Positions 33,083-44,529 of a stretch of 64,000 nt of DNA are shown here, piece by piece. Position 1 is the stretch's first letter; every line of letters starts with the position of its first letter. Source of the DNA: Phymatolithon calcareum (lineage: Eukaryota; Rhodophyta; Florideophyceae; Hapalidiales); contig OZ345361.1 in assembly GCA_977006965.1 (NCBI GenBank), positions 1,178,001 to 1,242,000 on the forward strand. The letters are read 5' to 3'. The notes below the pieces were generated by a model. That model was not told the origin of the DNA and made no database searches. It saw nothing but the letters and a program-made list of their open reading frames with translations. The position numbers and the translations under genes are program-made.

Positions 33083-33567
33083 TGCGATCCCGATGGGTAC
33101 CGGGCCTTAACAAGGTCGTCAAGGCTGTGGTGGCGCGCACGAATTGAAATGTCGGTAAGTATAGCTGCGATTCGTGCCTGGGCTGGGGACTTCGTCGACG
33201 GTGGCGGAGAGCGAGTGGGGAAAATGCGTGACGGATAATGTGGTAGTGTGATGACGGTGCGAGTTGTGTATGGCTCAGCGGTTTCGGAATGGCTTTCAAA
33301 TAATAGCCAAAAATAAAACCTTTTCTAATGGCTTTTTAGAAATATTATACTTACAATAGCATAATGGTTTTATTTGTAGGACGTTAGAAAAGGTTAGTAC
33401 GTACACGTAGGCGTGCACAGTCTTCTATTTTGCACTGTATGATAACATCTGGACCGCGGTCCGCGTCGGCAGGATCCAATCTTAGCAGAATAGCACACGT
33501 GTACAAGATATATCATATATCTAATAGAGGAAATTACTAAAATGACCACGCAGTTTGCCATATTTAC
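33083..33567. other. Upstream region of TRAX, no gene recognised
   Basis: No frame with a known domain and no clear TATA box. The far end abuts a transposon fragment. Confidence 0.5.
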
Positions 33568-33843
33568 CAAGGGAATGTTAGGAGGGGGACAAAAGCAGAA
33601 ACTTGATGTTTCAAAAAATTAATTAAAAATGCGGCCTGAGTTGTGTCGGGTTCATTATGAGGAAATCTTTGTATCAAAAATTAAGTGATAAAGATCGATT
33701 CTCGCAGCGCTCAGACGCAGCCGTCGTTCGACGACGGCCAATGGAACTGTGCCAGGACATGTGGCGCTATAAGCATCCTAAGGACAGTATATTTTCAGTG
33801 CAGTAAACGCTGCGGTGCCATGTCGGATACCGAGGCGCTAGTG
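33568..33843 (+). mobile_element. Truncated relative of the terminal-inverted-repeat element at 53,309-54,225
   Basis: The sequence follows 53,309-53,583 almost base for base with about 85-90% identity by eye. It starts CAAGGGAATGTTAGGAGGGG (against CAGGGG in the other copy) and ends at GAGGCGCTAGTG, after which the two copies differ. The second terminal repeat is not seen nearby. Confidence 0.75.
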
Positions 33844-33963
33844 TCTATGTGCCGGAAATTTACGCTCAATTGAGGGAACGAGAATTATTTAATTTTTGAG
33901 ATCGAAACTTACTCACTATCAGGAACGTCAAAAGCATCAAGCTCATAGATGTCCTCCACATGC

Positions 33964-34431
33964 TTAGCAAAACAATTTGTACCCGTTGCAGTGCCACAAA
34001 TAAAGATTGCCATCAAGGCGGTTACATGATGAACTCACGAGTGTCATTTTCTTCACTTTACAAACTTTGCAGTTGTTTTGCACCGCAAAAGTAGTCATCA
34101 GTCCATCTGCAGTCTTCCTTTTCTTATTCGCTGGCGTTAAGTGCGTCCCAACCCCGCTCCAGGACTGAAATATACGCTCTAGAGTGACTGAACGCCTGCG
34201 AGTATTGCGCCAATCAAATGTGTTATCGATGAGCTGCTCGGCCAGCGCTTCGTAATGTCGTCGCTGCGTCATGTGCTGCAGAGATTCTTGTGGGGTTGTA
34301 AATCGCACAAGTTGGCACACTGGTTGTGGTCGGGTTGTTCCCTGGCGAAACGCCGAGGGCGCCGCGAAGCGGCGACTTTCATAAAAAAGAATTGGATCAA
34401 AGATGACTTGGCAATATGATAAATGGATCAA
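33964..34431 (-). pseudogene. Possible piggyBac-like transposase C-terminal remnant
   Basis: The 155-codon frame has an arrangement of HYEALAEQLIDNTFDWRNTRRR followed by a Lys/Arg-rich linker and a cysteine cluster (CKVCK...C...HC). That is the layout of the C-terminal end of DDE transposases of the piggyBac type, with a terminal zinc finger. No catalytic aspartates are included, so at most this is the tail of a broken gene. It begins 120 bp from the truncated inverted-repeat element and may belong to the same transposon. Weak call. Confidence 0.3.
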
Positions 34432-34779
34432 TGGAAGAGCCCGCCGCAGGCGCGCCGAGGTGGTTACAGTGTAAGCATTTGTAAGCTATGTGAGCACCTG
34501 TAAACTGTAAGCAGTGGTTCTAGGGTTTGCCCTTGGTCATCCTTCATGGTGTAAGTACGCATAAAAACCTACGGTACTTTAATGACTGTAATGCTATCTG
34601 TAAGGGCTTGCTGTAATGACAATTTGAAGGGAGCTATTTGTATAGAAGTATGATAGTGGCGTTGGACGCCACAGTTTCCCGTCCTGTCGCCATCAATAGA
34701 CGCCTATTACATATGATGAACCCTAGTTAGCACAGTGCCTTTGATTATGCTATGAACGGAAAAGGCACTAGACTCCATA

Positions 34780-34925
34780 CTACTCTACAACGTCCCATAA
34801 TTGACAATATGGAAAACGAAGAGTTTTTGTATTAGGGACCAGGCGATATACTATGTAGAATGAACAAGTTATGAAAAGAGTGTTAATGAGGGCTTTCAGA
34901 TAAACAACTAAACAGTTGCTAAATA
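34780..34925 (+). repeat. Copy of a dispersed repeat also present in both palindrome arms
   Basis: The segment starting CATAATTGACAATATGGAAA and ending ACAACTAAACAGTTGC matches 54,609-54,751 and, inverted, 53,052-53,194. The copy here lacks about 25 bp found in the palindrome copies between GAAAAG and AGTGTTAATG. Confidence 0.8.
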
Positions 34926-35554
34926 GAGTGCCTTTAATTGAGGACCATAAGGCCCACCCCACAATTCTTCAATAATGCTAGGACAATCTCCACATTGGCA
35001 CATTTCTCCCGATTTTTTTCCTGCCAACGAGGGCTGGAATTTTCATCACTTCTGTTGGCTGGGATCGGCGGGACTGTTTGCAGAAAGGATTGCGCGCCTC
35101 AGCAACACCTTGTTCAGCGTATCATACAGAAATGTTACACACGTGTGTGCTTCGGGTCGGCACCGGTCGCGCCTGCCGGAAGACTTCCTGCTGGATATCC
35201 CGATGTGCCGCATGTCGGGATTTCAAGTCTTAGGTTTATAGTTTTTTACTTCTTTTTATATAGTTCGGTAACCGGAAGGGAACCTCGCAACCCTGGCTAG
35301 GGTTTTCTAGAACTACTTAACCTTGTCCGTGCACCAAGCGCGGCAAAAAAGGGCAGCTCAGCGGCCGCACCGACGAGCCGCACAACGATAAACGCGAAAA
35401 GATTTCCCCTCTCTTCGTCTTTTTCACCCCCACAACTTCATAGGGTACAGACAACTGGACAGCAGCAGGAAACTGCCCAGCAGGGATTAAATTTCAAGCC
35501 ATGCATCTCGCTCGCCTATCGTTGCATCAGACCTCCGCTACCTATTGAATTGAA
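34926..35554. other. No gene recognised
   Basis: Short frames only (for example 34938-35300 plus); no domain recognised. Confidence 0.5.
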
Positions 35555-35644
35555 TACATCCAGCGAAATCTTCTGCTCGTTTTCAACAAGCCATACTTAT
35601 CTTATAATTTTCTCTCGAGAGAAAACTATAAGATAAATATGGCT
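35555..35644. repeat. DyP gene fragment ending in a 56-bp palindrome
   Basis: 35,555-35,597 resembles the DyP peroxidase coding sequence at 35,976-36,018 (shared TTTCAACAAGCCATACT). It runs into a palindrome at 35,589-35,644 with two 28-bp arms meeting at TCTC|GAGA and two mismatched pairs. A strong cruciform or hairpin is possible. Confidence 0.75.
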
Positions 35645-35910
35645 CTTTTTTGTGTATTCAACACGTAGATGCACACTCTGTACGATTTTCCATCAATTCG
35701 ATGCCCACTAGTATGCAAATGTATACTGTTGCCATTATCTGAGACAAGTTAAGCGACGAAACTTCGTAACCCATTTTTCTCCCGCTCAATCTCTGCTTTC
35801 TCTCTCGTCCTGGACAGGATATAGTATCATCATGTGTAGGATAGCTGAGGGTACATAAATTATCTTCGCACTACTCTCCCTAGCTCCACCAAAAGCAGAC
35901 GACGTCAAAC

Positions 35911-38900
35911 ATGGCGCAAAACTCAAGTAGTGCACCGCCTTCGCCGCTCCTCGCGGTGGAGCCTCTTCTTCCTGTGGAGGACATACAAGGAGACGTTCTT
36001 CTCGGTTTCAACAAGCCATACTCGGAGCAACTTGTTATCGATGTACACGCGCATCACATCGCCGACGTCAAGAATTGGATTCGTAACGTTGTGTGCCCGA
36101 CCGTCATAACAGCCGCCGACGTTCTTAGCCATCGCAAAGAGCATCGACCCACAGGATATCAAAACTACAAAGGTCCCGCTTTTGTCAATATATCATTCGG
36201 ATATAACGCTTTGAAGAAGCTTCTGGCCAACACGCCCTATGAGACTTCCTTGAACGACTTTCGAAAAAGTTCCGCATATAAGATTGGTGCTCCGCTTAGG
36301 GGGTCCCTCCTCGGCGATGAATCTAAAAAGTGGGAGTTCGGAAAGGATGAGAATAACGACATTCTTCTAACCATTTCTGCTGATAAGAAGGCTAAAGTCG
36401 ATGAAATGCGACAAGTGCTTTTTGGAGACGATGCCGCCGTTGTTAATGGGAATCGCATCCTAGCAGTTGTCAATTCCAAAACTGGCTTTCGAGGAGACAA
36501 GTCGAATGATGACATCTTTTGCGGACATGAACATTTCGGTTTTCAAGATGGCCTGAGTCAGCGCGAGATTCGCGGAACGTACAAAATCTAGATTTCATTG
36601 TTCGCCGAACTATTGACCCCACCGACAAGCGACATGCTAATTACAGTAAGCCCGGCTTTCGTCTATTAGATCCAGACAACTTTTTATTGGGGTACTCTGA
36701 TGACGCTCCCGATGGCTTCGGCCTTCTGAACCGGAATGATGATACACAAATTGCCGCTGCAGTTCGGCGATCAGGGTATCCTTCCTGGTGCAAGGACGCG
36801 TCGTCCGTTGTTTACAGACTCTTGCCGCAAGATGTCTTTGGATAGTGGGACCTGCATATGAAAAAGGCCATGGAGCTCAACAAGGAGAAGGAGCTCAGTT
36901 TGGATGAAGAAGGACTGCGAAACTTGGCTGGGGAGCTAGCGTCGAAAAGCATGGGAAGGTGTTGGGATGGAACGCCACTCACATTCACCGAGCCTCTAAG
37001 TGGACTTCGTTATCCTCCTCCTCTCGAGAAGTCTTCTATGCTCTTCCACCGAAAGATGAAGTTAAAGGTGAGGGGCCAGGAAGGTCTAAAGAATGTGTTC
37101 GATTTCGCGGGTAAGCAGCCAGCCTGGCCGGTTATTGTGGAGTCCGGCACATGTCCAATGACCACAAATGTATCGCCTCCTGGGATGGACTCTTATCTAG
37201 CAGACCCTATGGGAACTGGGTGTCCTGTCGGTGCCCACATTCGAAAGATTGTAAGTACATCCTCTTCCCTGCCCAACCTATTTCCTCTAGAGCGCCACTT
37301 CAATATTGTGAATATTGATTCCCATTATTTTCTGACTCTGTTCTCATTCTTGTCTTATCCTTATCTCTATGCAGCAACCACGCGATGAGTTCACAGACAT
37401 TGGCAGTGATGCAGACACCCTGAAGCATCGACTAATTCGCAGGGGCAATAACTTCGGCGATCGGGTTGAGGACGTATTCAAGAAGACCGAAGACGGGAAG
37501 GAGAGAGGACTTCTTTTCGTGGCATATATGGCCAGTATTGAGGATCAATTTGAGTTCTTGCAAAGGCATTAGGCGAACTCCAACACTCTTCCGAAAGCCC
37601 TGGGAAAAGATATGGTAATTGGATTGCAGCCGCCCAGAAAACCAAAGAGCTGTCCTATGAGCGTTTCCAATCCCGCTGGGGGCGTTATTTCAACAAGTGT
37701 TGAGACTGAGGAAAGGTTTGTGACTGCTGCGGGCATGGGTTATTTCCTTCTTCTTTCCAAATCAGCGGTGCAGAACGTTCTGTGCTCATCGGAGGCATCG
37801 AATTCGTGCTCCAGAACTCTGGAGATGCCGTTTTTCATGCCGCCTGTGACGCAATTGGACTTCAAGGACTCGTTTACGTTCGCTCGCTGGGACTATACAG
37901 TGCGCAACATGATTTGGAGCGCCCTTTGGGGTGCGGACAGACGTTTCGCTCACCCAAGTGGAACTGCGTACAGGCTTCCGGAAGTGGAGCAATTGGCCGA
38001 ATCTGGATACGATAACTTCAACGAAAAGTCATACTTGCAGTTCCGTGCGACAGATCAAGTTGAATCAATGGCAAAGCTTGAAGGGATGGACATGCCGTTA
38101 TCCAGAATAATTGCGTGGCAGGGCTTCCCAAAACGAGTGGCGAACTTTGAAAGAGAGCGTCGTTTCAGAATCGTCAAAGAGCTCGGCTGGCCGAATCCAC
38201 GTGAAACCCTGGCATGACGCATGGATGAGTACTGTGAGTGGTTTACGCACAAAAATGGGGACGGAAAATCACATCACATGCGAGGCTCCAGAATATTACT
38301 TCTTCTTGCACGAAGAAGAACCCGATACGGTGCTCGAACTGTACAGGAGATATGTGTCCCCGCACGTCACAGCAGAATCACTGGTTGCTGCAGACAGATT
38401 GTACAACGTTTATAACGAATGGAATACAAAGAAGGGCGCCATGCATCTGAACTGTCCTCCTAATTCGCTGTCGGCGGAGGTTTATCTCGCAGCGGAGGCA
38501 GCCACATATTGGGGAGACTGTACGACGCCTGGAGATATAACGTGCAAGCCCTTGACGAAAGGTTCTGAACTGATTGAGTGCGGGTCATATGGAGGAGATA
38601 CCAGGGCAAGTGATCCGACTATTGGGAACGATGTGAACACACTTGTGAGAGCAGGGACTGTTGTTTCAACCCAGAATCCAGTCGGACTGTTTATTGAGGA
38701 TCTAAACACTGCAGGATGGTTGAACAATAATTTGGATCCCTTCAAGGATGAGGAAATAGACCAAATTGTTACATATGAGAAGGTGAGCGAAGGTGACATC
38801 AAGAAGAACCTCCGGATCAGAGTTGAAATTCCAGAGTCGTGGAATTATGTGTTCGGCGACTGCTTTATCGTTGTCGAGCAAATCGAATGGGCGGGGCAGA

Positions 38901-39088
38901 TCATCGATGCATTGATGACTGTGTTTCTGGTGGGTATTGCGGTTCTTGGGGCTAGCTTTGTCAGGGAAGACGCTTCCGAAATGGCAATAGTCCCTTGCAA
39001 ACGCTTGTGGAATAACAGCGGGGTGGGTCCAATGAGTCGGCGCTTTCCGCTATATCCCCCGTCCCAGCCCCCTGTGAGAGGCAGTTAA
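35911..39088 (+). pseudogene. Broken DyP-type haem peroxidase gene with a long C-terminal extension
   Basis: The first exon (35,911-36,591) starts with VEDIQGDVLLGFNKPY and reaches GHEHFGFQDGLSQ, the DyP distal-haem motif region. A frameshift near 36,590 then moves the peroxidase into another frame (LDPDNFLLGYSDD). A TAG at 36,843-36,845 interrupts it before GTGCPVGAHIRKI, the DyP proximal motif. An intron-like gap (donor about 37,252, acceptor CTCTATGCAG at about 37,375) follows, then QPRDEF, and a second TAG at 37,570-37,572 right after FEFLQRH, where DyP proteins have Trp. A third shift near 38,150-38,217 leads into a 325-codon frame to 39,088. This part is a C-terminal region I do not recognise, with an FVTAAG block before it. 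DyP enzymes oxidise dyes and phenolics with hydrogen peroxide. With two stops and two frame changes this copy is not functional as it stands. Confidence 0.7.
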
Positions 39089-39889
39089 GGGTACTTTGTT
39101 TTCTAGTTTACTGCAACGAAATTGAAGTACTGAGTGGGAACGTATGTGCTTGAGAATAGCTCAGTTTGTCTGTCGAGATAAAAGAACTGCGACGTAGCTT
39201 GGCGTAACGACAGAGTTTTAAAGAAATTACAATTTTTGTCGATGATCGCTAAACTTAGTCGTTCCTCACACGCAGTTTAAAAATCAAATTTCAAAAGAAG
39301 ACAATCGCAGATATCTAGAATACAGGAATGTTCCTGACAAACATCCCTCGTTGCCGCCCACCGGCACGTGATTCGGTGTCAAGGCGAAGGCTCCACAAGG
39401 AGTTGCGACCGATCGTTATCCAAAGTTCGTAACCGAGAGAACATCTTCGCCCGTAGCACCGGGGCGATAACCACCCGCAGCAGTCGTCGAACGCAGAAGT
39501 CCCTAGCGTATAATATCAGAATGAATCAGTCAAAGAATCATGTTTGCACCCCATTGCACGGTTCACATATTTCCAAGAACATCGTGCTACTAGACGGATC
39601 TCGACTGCCGGCGCCATGCCCAGTCACGCAAAGGGAATTCGCTTTCTGACCACAACATCGTCTTTTGCCTGATCGATGCGTAAGAAAGCAGTAGCACGAT
39701 TGTGGGCAGGGCAAAAAAATCGCCACCGCAGCAATGCATATTTTGCACCACAGAGCAAAACAGGGACATCGCTCTCCTTTTGCAGGTACAGTTCTATGCC
39801 CGACGCGAATGAGCAAGGTGAAACATTGTCAGGTAGAATTGTCCTTGACAACAAGTTCCTAGATAATAGAGTCCAGAGCGTCCAGTTAC
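39089..39889. other. Between DyP pseudogene and TRAX pseudogene
   Basis: No recognised gene. In the second duplicated block (59.9-61.06 kb) the DyP-like and TRAX-like pieces are directly adjacent, so this 0.8 kb is either extra sequence here or was lost there. Confidence 0.5.
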
Positions 39890-40650
39890 ACTTCACTTTT
39901 TTGCGTTCAAGTTCCACGTTCTTCATCACGCGGAAGCGACATGCCTGGGAAATCTGCGTGCTGCGTGCAGAGACTGATGCAGCACGCACGACTTTTACGC
40001 CTTTGAGTCGACGACGACCGCAAGCAGCGCCGCGTCATCCCAACCCGGCACTACGAGCAGTGCCTAGAAGCGAACAAGTAAGGTACGCGCGTGCAGAGTG
40101 CCTAGCACTGCGTCGCTTGGCGGGACTGGAAGTGCACCGTCATCCACGCACGCAAGGTAAAGAGTTTGTTCCAGCGATACCCGTGAGAGTAGGCGAACAT
40201 GCGCGATATAGATTAGGAAGAGAGCGGCCTCAATGTTCTCCTCCATACAGGGTGATATTGTTTGCGCGAAGCGGAATCACTCGCCGGCATCCAGCTCTGC
40301 ACAGATACGAGTGGCGATGGGCAGAGCTACGGCAGTGACATTGCGAAAGGCACGGAGCAGATCGGGCCGGTCCTCGGGTGACATGGGGGTCCAGGCGAGA
40401 AGAGGGTGCGAAGGAGTACCAATAGCGTACAGTACGAGCTTTTGCAATGGGTCATGACGTCGCATATGGTCTTGACGAGACCTTCCCGCTTCTCACTTTG
40501 TAAAGCAAGGTGAAAAGATTGCAATAAATGCACCAAAAAATGAGGCCTATGAATTAGGAACGCGAAGTGGCGGACACGCTGTCAAGCTCATCGCAATACT
40601 TCTGAACGGGGGCGCGGCAGAAGTGTAGGCAGTTGGTGACGAAGTCGGAC
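39890..40650 (-). pseudogene. Decayed TRAX copy 1
   Basis: Minus-strand pieces follow the intact TRAX gene in order. They are YCDELDSVSA (exon 1 end) at about 40,575-40,605, SEKREGLVKTICDVMTH at about 40,440-40,500, ENIEAALFLIYIAHVRLLSRVSLEQTLYLAC at about 40,150-40,246, and C-terminal pieces down to about 39,890. They lie in different frames with stops between. About 80 nt of intron-equivalent sequence remains between exon 1 and exon 2, so the copy arose at the DNA level rather than from mRNA. Confidence 0.75.
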
Positions 40651-40820
40651 AATGTTTCGATCGCTATTAGCAGAGTACACGTCGTCGGCGCGGTCGACAG
40701 GGCTGTGCATGTGAGCACATTTTGAAGGCTGGGCAAGTAAAGGTTCTCGACTTGTTTGCTGTAAATGCTGTTTTTTTTATGCGCGCATCGGGTACACAGG
40801 AAAATGTTTTGAACAGTCAT

Positions 40821-41545
40821 TGTCGCACATATGGGTGGATGCGCGGGAGGAAAGACAAATATCCCCCGAAATGTCATATGATAAATATGATAAGTTGCCA
40901 TCCCACCTACGTTCCAACATTTGTCCACATGTGTTCAATCAAGTTGAAACTGCCTCAGGGCATGCACCCATCGATTCTCAGAATTGCTCTAACTGCAATA
41001 CTTTTCGAGTTACGAGCGATTTTGTGATTTTTCCTGCGTTTCCAGCCCGGATTCAACGTTTTTAGAAGAGATTGCAAGAAACCAAATCGGATTGGTCAGG
41101 GAATCGAAAAGGGTATGTCCCGAGGTGGAACATGATTTTCGACCATCGTGAGATTTTCCCCAACCTCATGACTGAAATGCGATTCGATTGATATTCCAGC
41201 TGGAAGTTCATGAGGATTGATCTACATGGGTTAGAAAATATCCAATATTTAGAGGTAGAATTTGAACCAATAGGGTGAGATTGGATGTATTGATATGGGG
41301 ACTGAGGAAGACCAAAAAGGAGAAGACAGACAAAAATCGCGTACAGTAAACTTGTTTTCGTATTGTGCTTTGACGAGCCAAGCAGACGGGACGTCGCTTG
41401 CCTACAGTGTGACCGGGACGGTCACCGTAGGACTAACGGTAAAGTTTCACGCATTGAAATTGTTACCTGGGCAAAAAGCCCTAAAACATTTTAATTTTCG
41501 AGAAATATTTCGACCAGCAACGCGCTCGTAGCAGATTGTTCGACA
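40821..41545 (+). repeat. 5' LTR
   Basis: 725 bp, TGTCGCACA...TGTTCGACA. Lacks the 22-bp segment found in the 3' LTR after GATTCT. Confidence 0.92.
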
Positions 41546-41611
41546 CTTATAAGTCGTTCTTAGCTCATTGAGTTTCGCGCGCCTGAAAGTGCAGCATCTG
41601 CTCGCGAAAAG

Positions 41612-43387
41612 ATGCCTAAACGCGGCCGTCGTGGTCGTGGACATCGTGGTGGTCGAGGCGAGAATTCGAAAACTCGCGCCTTAAAGCGCGAACTGAAGTC
41701 GCTAGGTATCCTAACGGATGACGATGTTGCTACAGGCAACAATGACGACCAGCAGACGTCTGACAATCGCTCCCTGATGCGATCGGGTAGAAGCGGAGGA
41801 CGAGCAGAGGGATCATCGCGACCTTTTTGCAGTCCTGCCGACGAGGAAAGGTCAAACGATGCGGAAGAAATTCCGCATAAAAATGGCATTGCAACTCGGC
41901 AAAGGGCCGCGCGTCCAAGCTCGTCTGCTTTGGATGCTGCAAAAATGTTACCGTTACCGTCCAGTCCTTCCAGTACTGCACCGGTGAAAATTCCACTTGC
42001 GCCAATGCCACCGTCGCGTACACCTTCGGTGTCAGCGAGATCCAGCGGACGCTTCAGCCGTACGCAAATTATTCCTCGGGATGAATATTTCACGGACGAA
42101 TTACATGCGCCATTGAGGGCTTTATTGCTTGAGATGGGACATGCCTTAAGTTCTGAGGATAAGGAAATGGCTGGAGAAATGGTGATGGCAATGCTGATTT
42201 CTTCCCCTTTCTGGTATGAGCCGATACTGCAGAAAATCAATTACGTCTATGCCACATATCTGGTAAAGATGTTACAACTTGCAGGCTGCATCGCCAAGGA
42301 AGACGACCAGTTTATGAACCTGCCACGAATTCACTCCTGGAATTCTATCGTTCGGTTGTGGATTGGAAATCGAAGCAGCCATATGAACTGCGCTCCGCCA
42401 GAAATGGGAATAAGGTTGATATGCCGACTTCACGAGTTGATCATCGTGGATTTCCCATAGTACAGGGTAAGAAAGTTACCTCCGAGAAATCTAAACAGCA
42501 GAAGGTACCATCTCCGGAGAAGGCGACGGCACACAAGGTCAAGAAGGAGAAGGTTAATGACCGCCAGGCAGAATGGTTTCCACCTCCTCCTCCATGCTCT
42601 TCGTCCTCGTCGAGTTCAAAGTCTTCAATTCCGTCAGCACCAAGCGTCGGTGCCTTTCAGAACTCCGATGGTCCGGATGATTCGGATTCGTCGGAATCTT
42701 CCGGTTCTAATCAACGGGGCAAGCGTAAGGATAAGCGCAAAAAGTCCTGTGCCAGAAAGAAGAAGAAAGGTAAAAAGAAGGAAAACGGTGAACCCGACGA
42801 TCCGGATTCATCAGACTCATCGGATTCGACGCGAAGGGGCAAGCGAAAGTATCGTCGAGAGTAGCACGATAAGGTTACTCATATCAGCATTGTGAAATTC
42901 ATCCTTGCACATTTCGCAAAGTCTGAGAATATGTGGTCAGGACCGAAAGATTATCGCTACACTACGGAGGATTACATTTCTGATGAATTTGTTGAATGCT
43001 CCGAGCTGGTTGAAGTTGAGTTGCATTAAGTTCGCTCTGAAAGGAGACGCCCTTGATGAATATAATTCTAATTTCGGGAGGAAAGCTAAGCTAGGCGAAT
43101 TCCGAAACGCTCCCAATGCGCTGAAAGCTCTTGGGAAGAGCCTCGAAACTTCGAAGTACAAGGCGATCATCAAACATCAGTGGGCTACAATGACTCTTGC
43201 CGATACTAGAGACGCTGGTGATACTACTTTTATGGCTTTCGGAAAACTTGTGCGCAGAGCACAGAAATTACAACGAAAACTCAGTGCCGACTACAAATCG
43301 GACTCGCTTCTTTGTGATTTCTATCAACGTGCCTTGCAAAACGAGAGCTTCTGGGCTTACGTTGACGATTCGGCTGACAAAATTTAG
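41612..43387 (+). pseudogene. Copia gag region, frame-broken
   Basis: The gag-like sequence is spread over three frames: 41,612-42,460 (basic N terminus KRGRRGRGHRGGRGE, then Pro/Ser-rich), 42,358-42,864 (acidic-serine SDSSESSGSN blocks alternating with Lys/Arg) and 42,905-43,387 (helical capsid-like part with LKGDALDEYNSNF). Frame changes fall within 42,358-42,460 and near 42,865-42,905. No stop-free way through it exists without frameshifting. The acidic and basic repeat blocks are unusual for a Copia gag. Confidence 0.65.
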
Positions 43388-43413
43388 TCCAAAAAACTCC
43401 AAGAAAAATCGAG

Positions 43414-44529
43414 TTGGCAATTGCGAAGGAAAAAAGTTTTCTTTCTTCGAAAAGAGGTATTCGTGGTCGAAATTTCGCTGAATCGTTAGCTGCTGCCATC
43501 GATACTTGTGGTTGGGGTCAAAGTGATCGTCGGAGATTACCACCTAAGGATGATAAACCTGGGAAAAATCCTAAGTATAGGGATGGATCCACCATGTTGT
43601 GTACCGGGTGTGGCTCTCCGGATCATTTCTTTGGAAAATGCACTAATCCAGACAAGGTGGCTTTTCGTGAAAAGAGGCTTGCAGAAAATGCTAGTGTGAA
43701 GTCTAAAAAGCATGGGGATTTTCTCCGTTCATATCGCATGCAACTTGAGGAAGGAAATACCTCCGCCAATGATGGAAGTGTAAATGATGAGGAAGAAGGC
43801 CACGTCTCGTTTAACATCGATGATGTTATAGAAATTGCCGGGGAATTAGCAGAGCATTTTGACGAATCCATGTTCATGGAATCTTGGGATAATAATGATG
43901 ACGGGGAGTGCTCAATGTTTTTGGAGTGTATGGATAATCAGACACGACATACGTTCTTCGGAAAAACCACCGGACATTTCAGTCGTAAGAATCGTGATTC
44001 ATCTCCATCATATGTGTTCCAGGAACCCCAAGAAAAAAATTCGCCAAGGTATCCCAGTCATTTCTTTCCTGGAATCATGATCGACAACGGCTCGACCGGT
44101 TCACTTTGTGCTGTTTCCCAGCTTGAGGCGTACAGAAATTTCACCGGTAACCCTACACCGATGAAGAAGCTAAAAGGGCATTATGCTGTTTCTTCTCATG
44201 GAGGCTCCGAATGTATTGGTGCTGCCACCTTCAAATTTCCCTACGGTATGTCAGTTCTCGAGTTCGATACTCCAATTGTCAAGGACGCCGATTTTTCATT
44301 AATTATTGGACTTCGTGAACAAGATAAGCTTGGAACTCATGGTGCGAATCAAGTGAAATACACAATTCGTTTCGGAGAAGGACAGCCGCTAAAAATTATT
44401 CGCGACCTTGGACAACTCTGGTTGAGGTGGAATTATGACGAGGAATGTCTTTTCACAGAGATGGAGCTTCGAAAACTCCATTTCAGATTCGGTCATCCAG
44501 GGATTAAGCGAATGCACGATTTTCTTTAG
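43414..44529 (+). pseudogene. Copia gag zinc knuckle, protease and pre-integrase
   Basis: A CCHC zinc knuckle (CTGCGSPDHFFGKC, residues about 67-80) ends gag. An aspartic protease with the DNGSTG catalytic motif follows at about residue 227, and the GAG-pre-integrase segment LRKLHFRFGHPGIKRMH is at the end. An in-frame TAG at 44,527-44,529 then separates this frame from the integrase, which continues in the same frame 3 nt later. Confidence 0.75.

Noticed and set aside
33568-34431. One complete piggyBac element joining the inverted-repeat fragment and the Cys-rich frame
   Set aside because: No TTAA target site and no second terminal repeat were found, and the CAGGGG ends are not typical of piggyBac.
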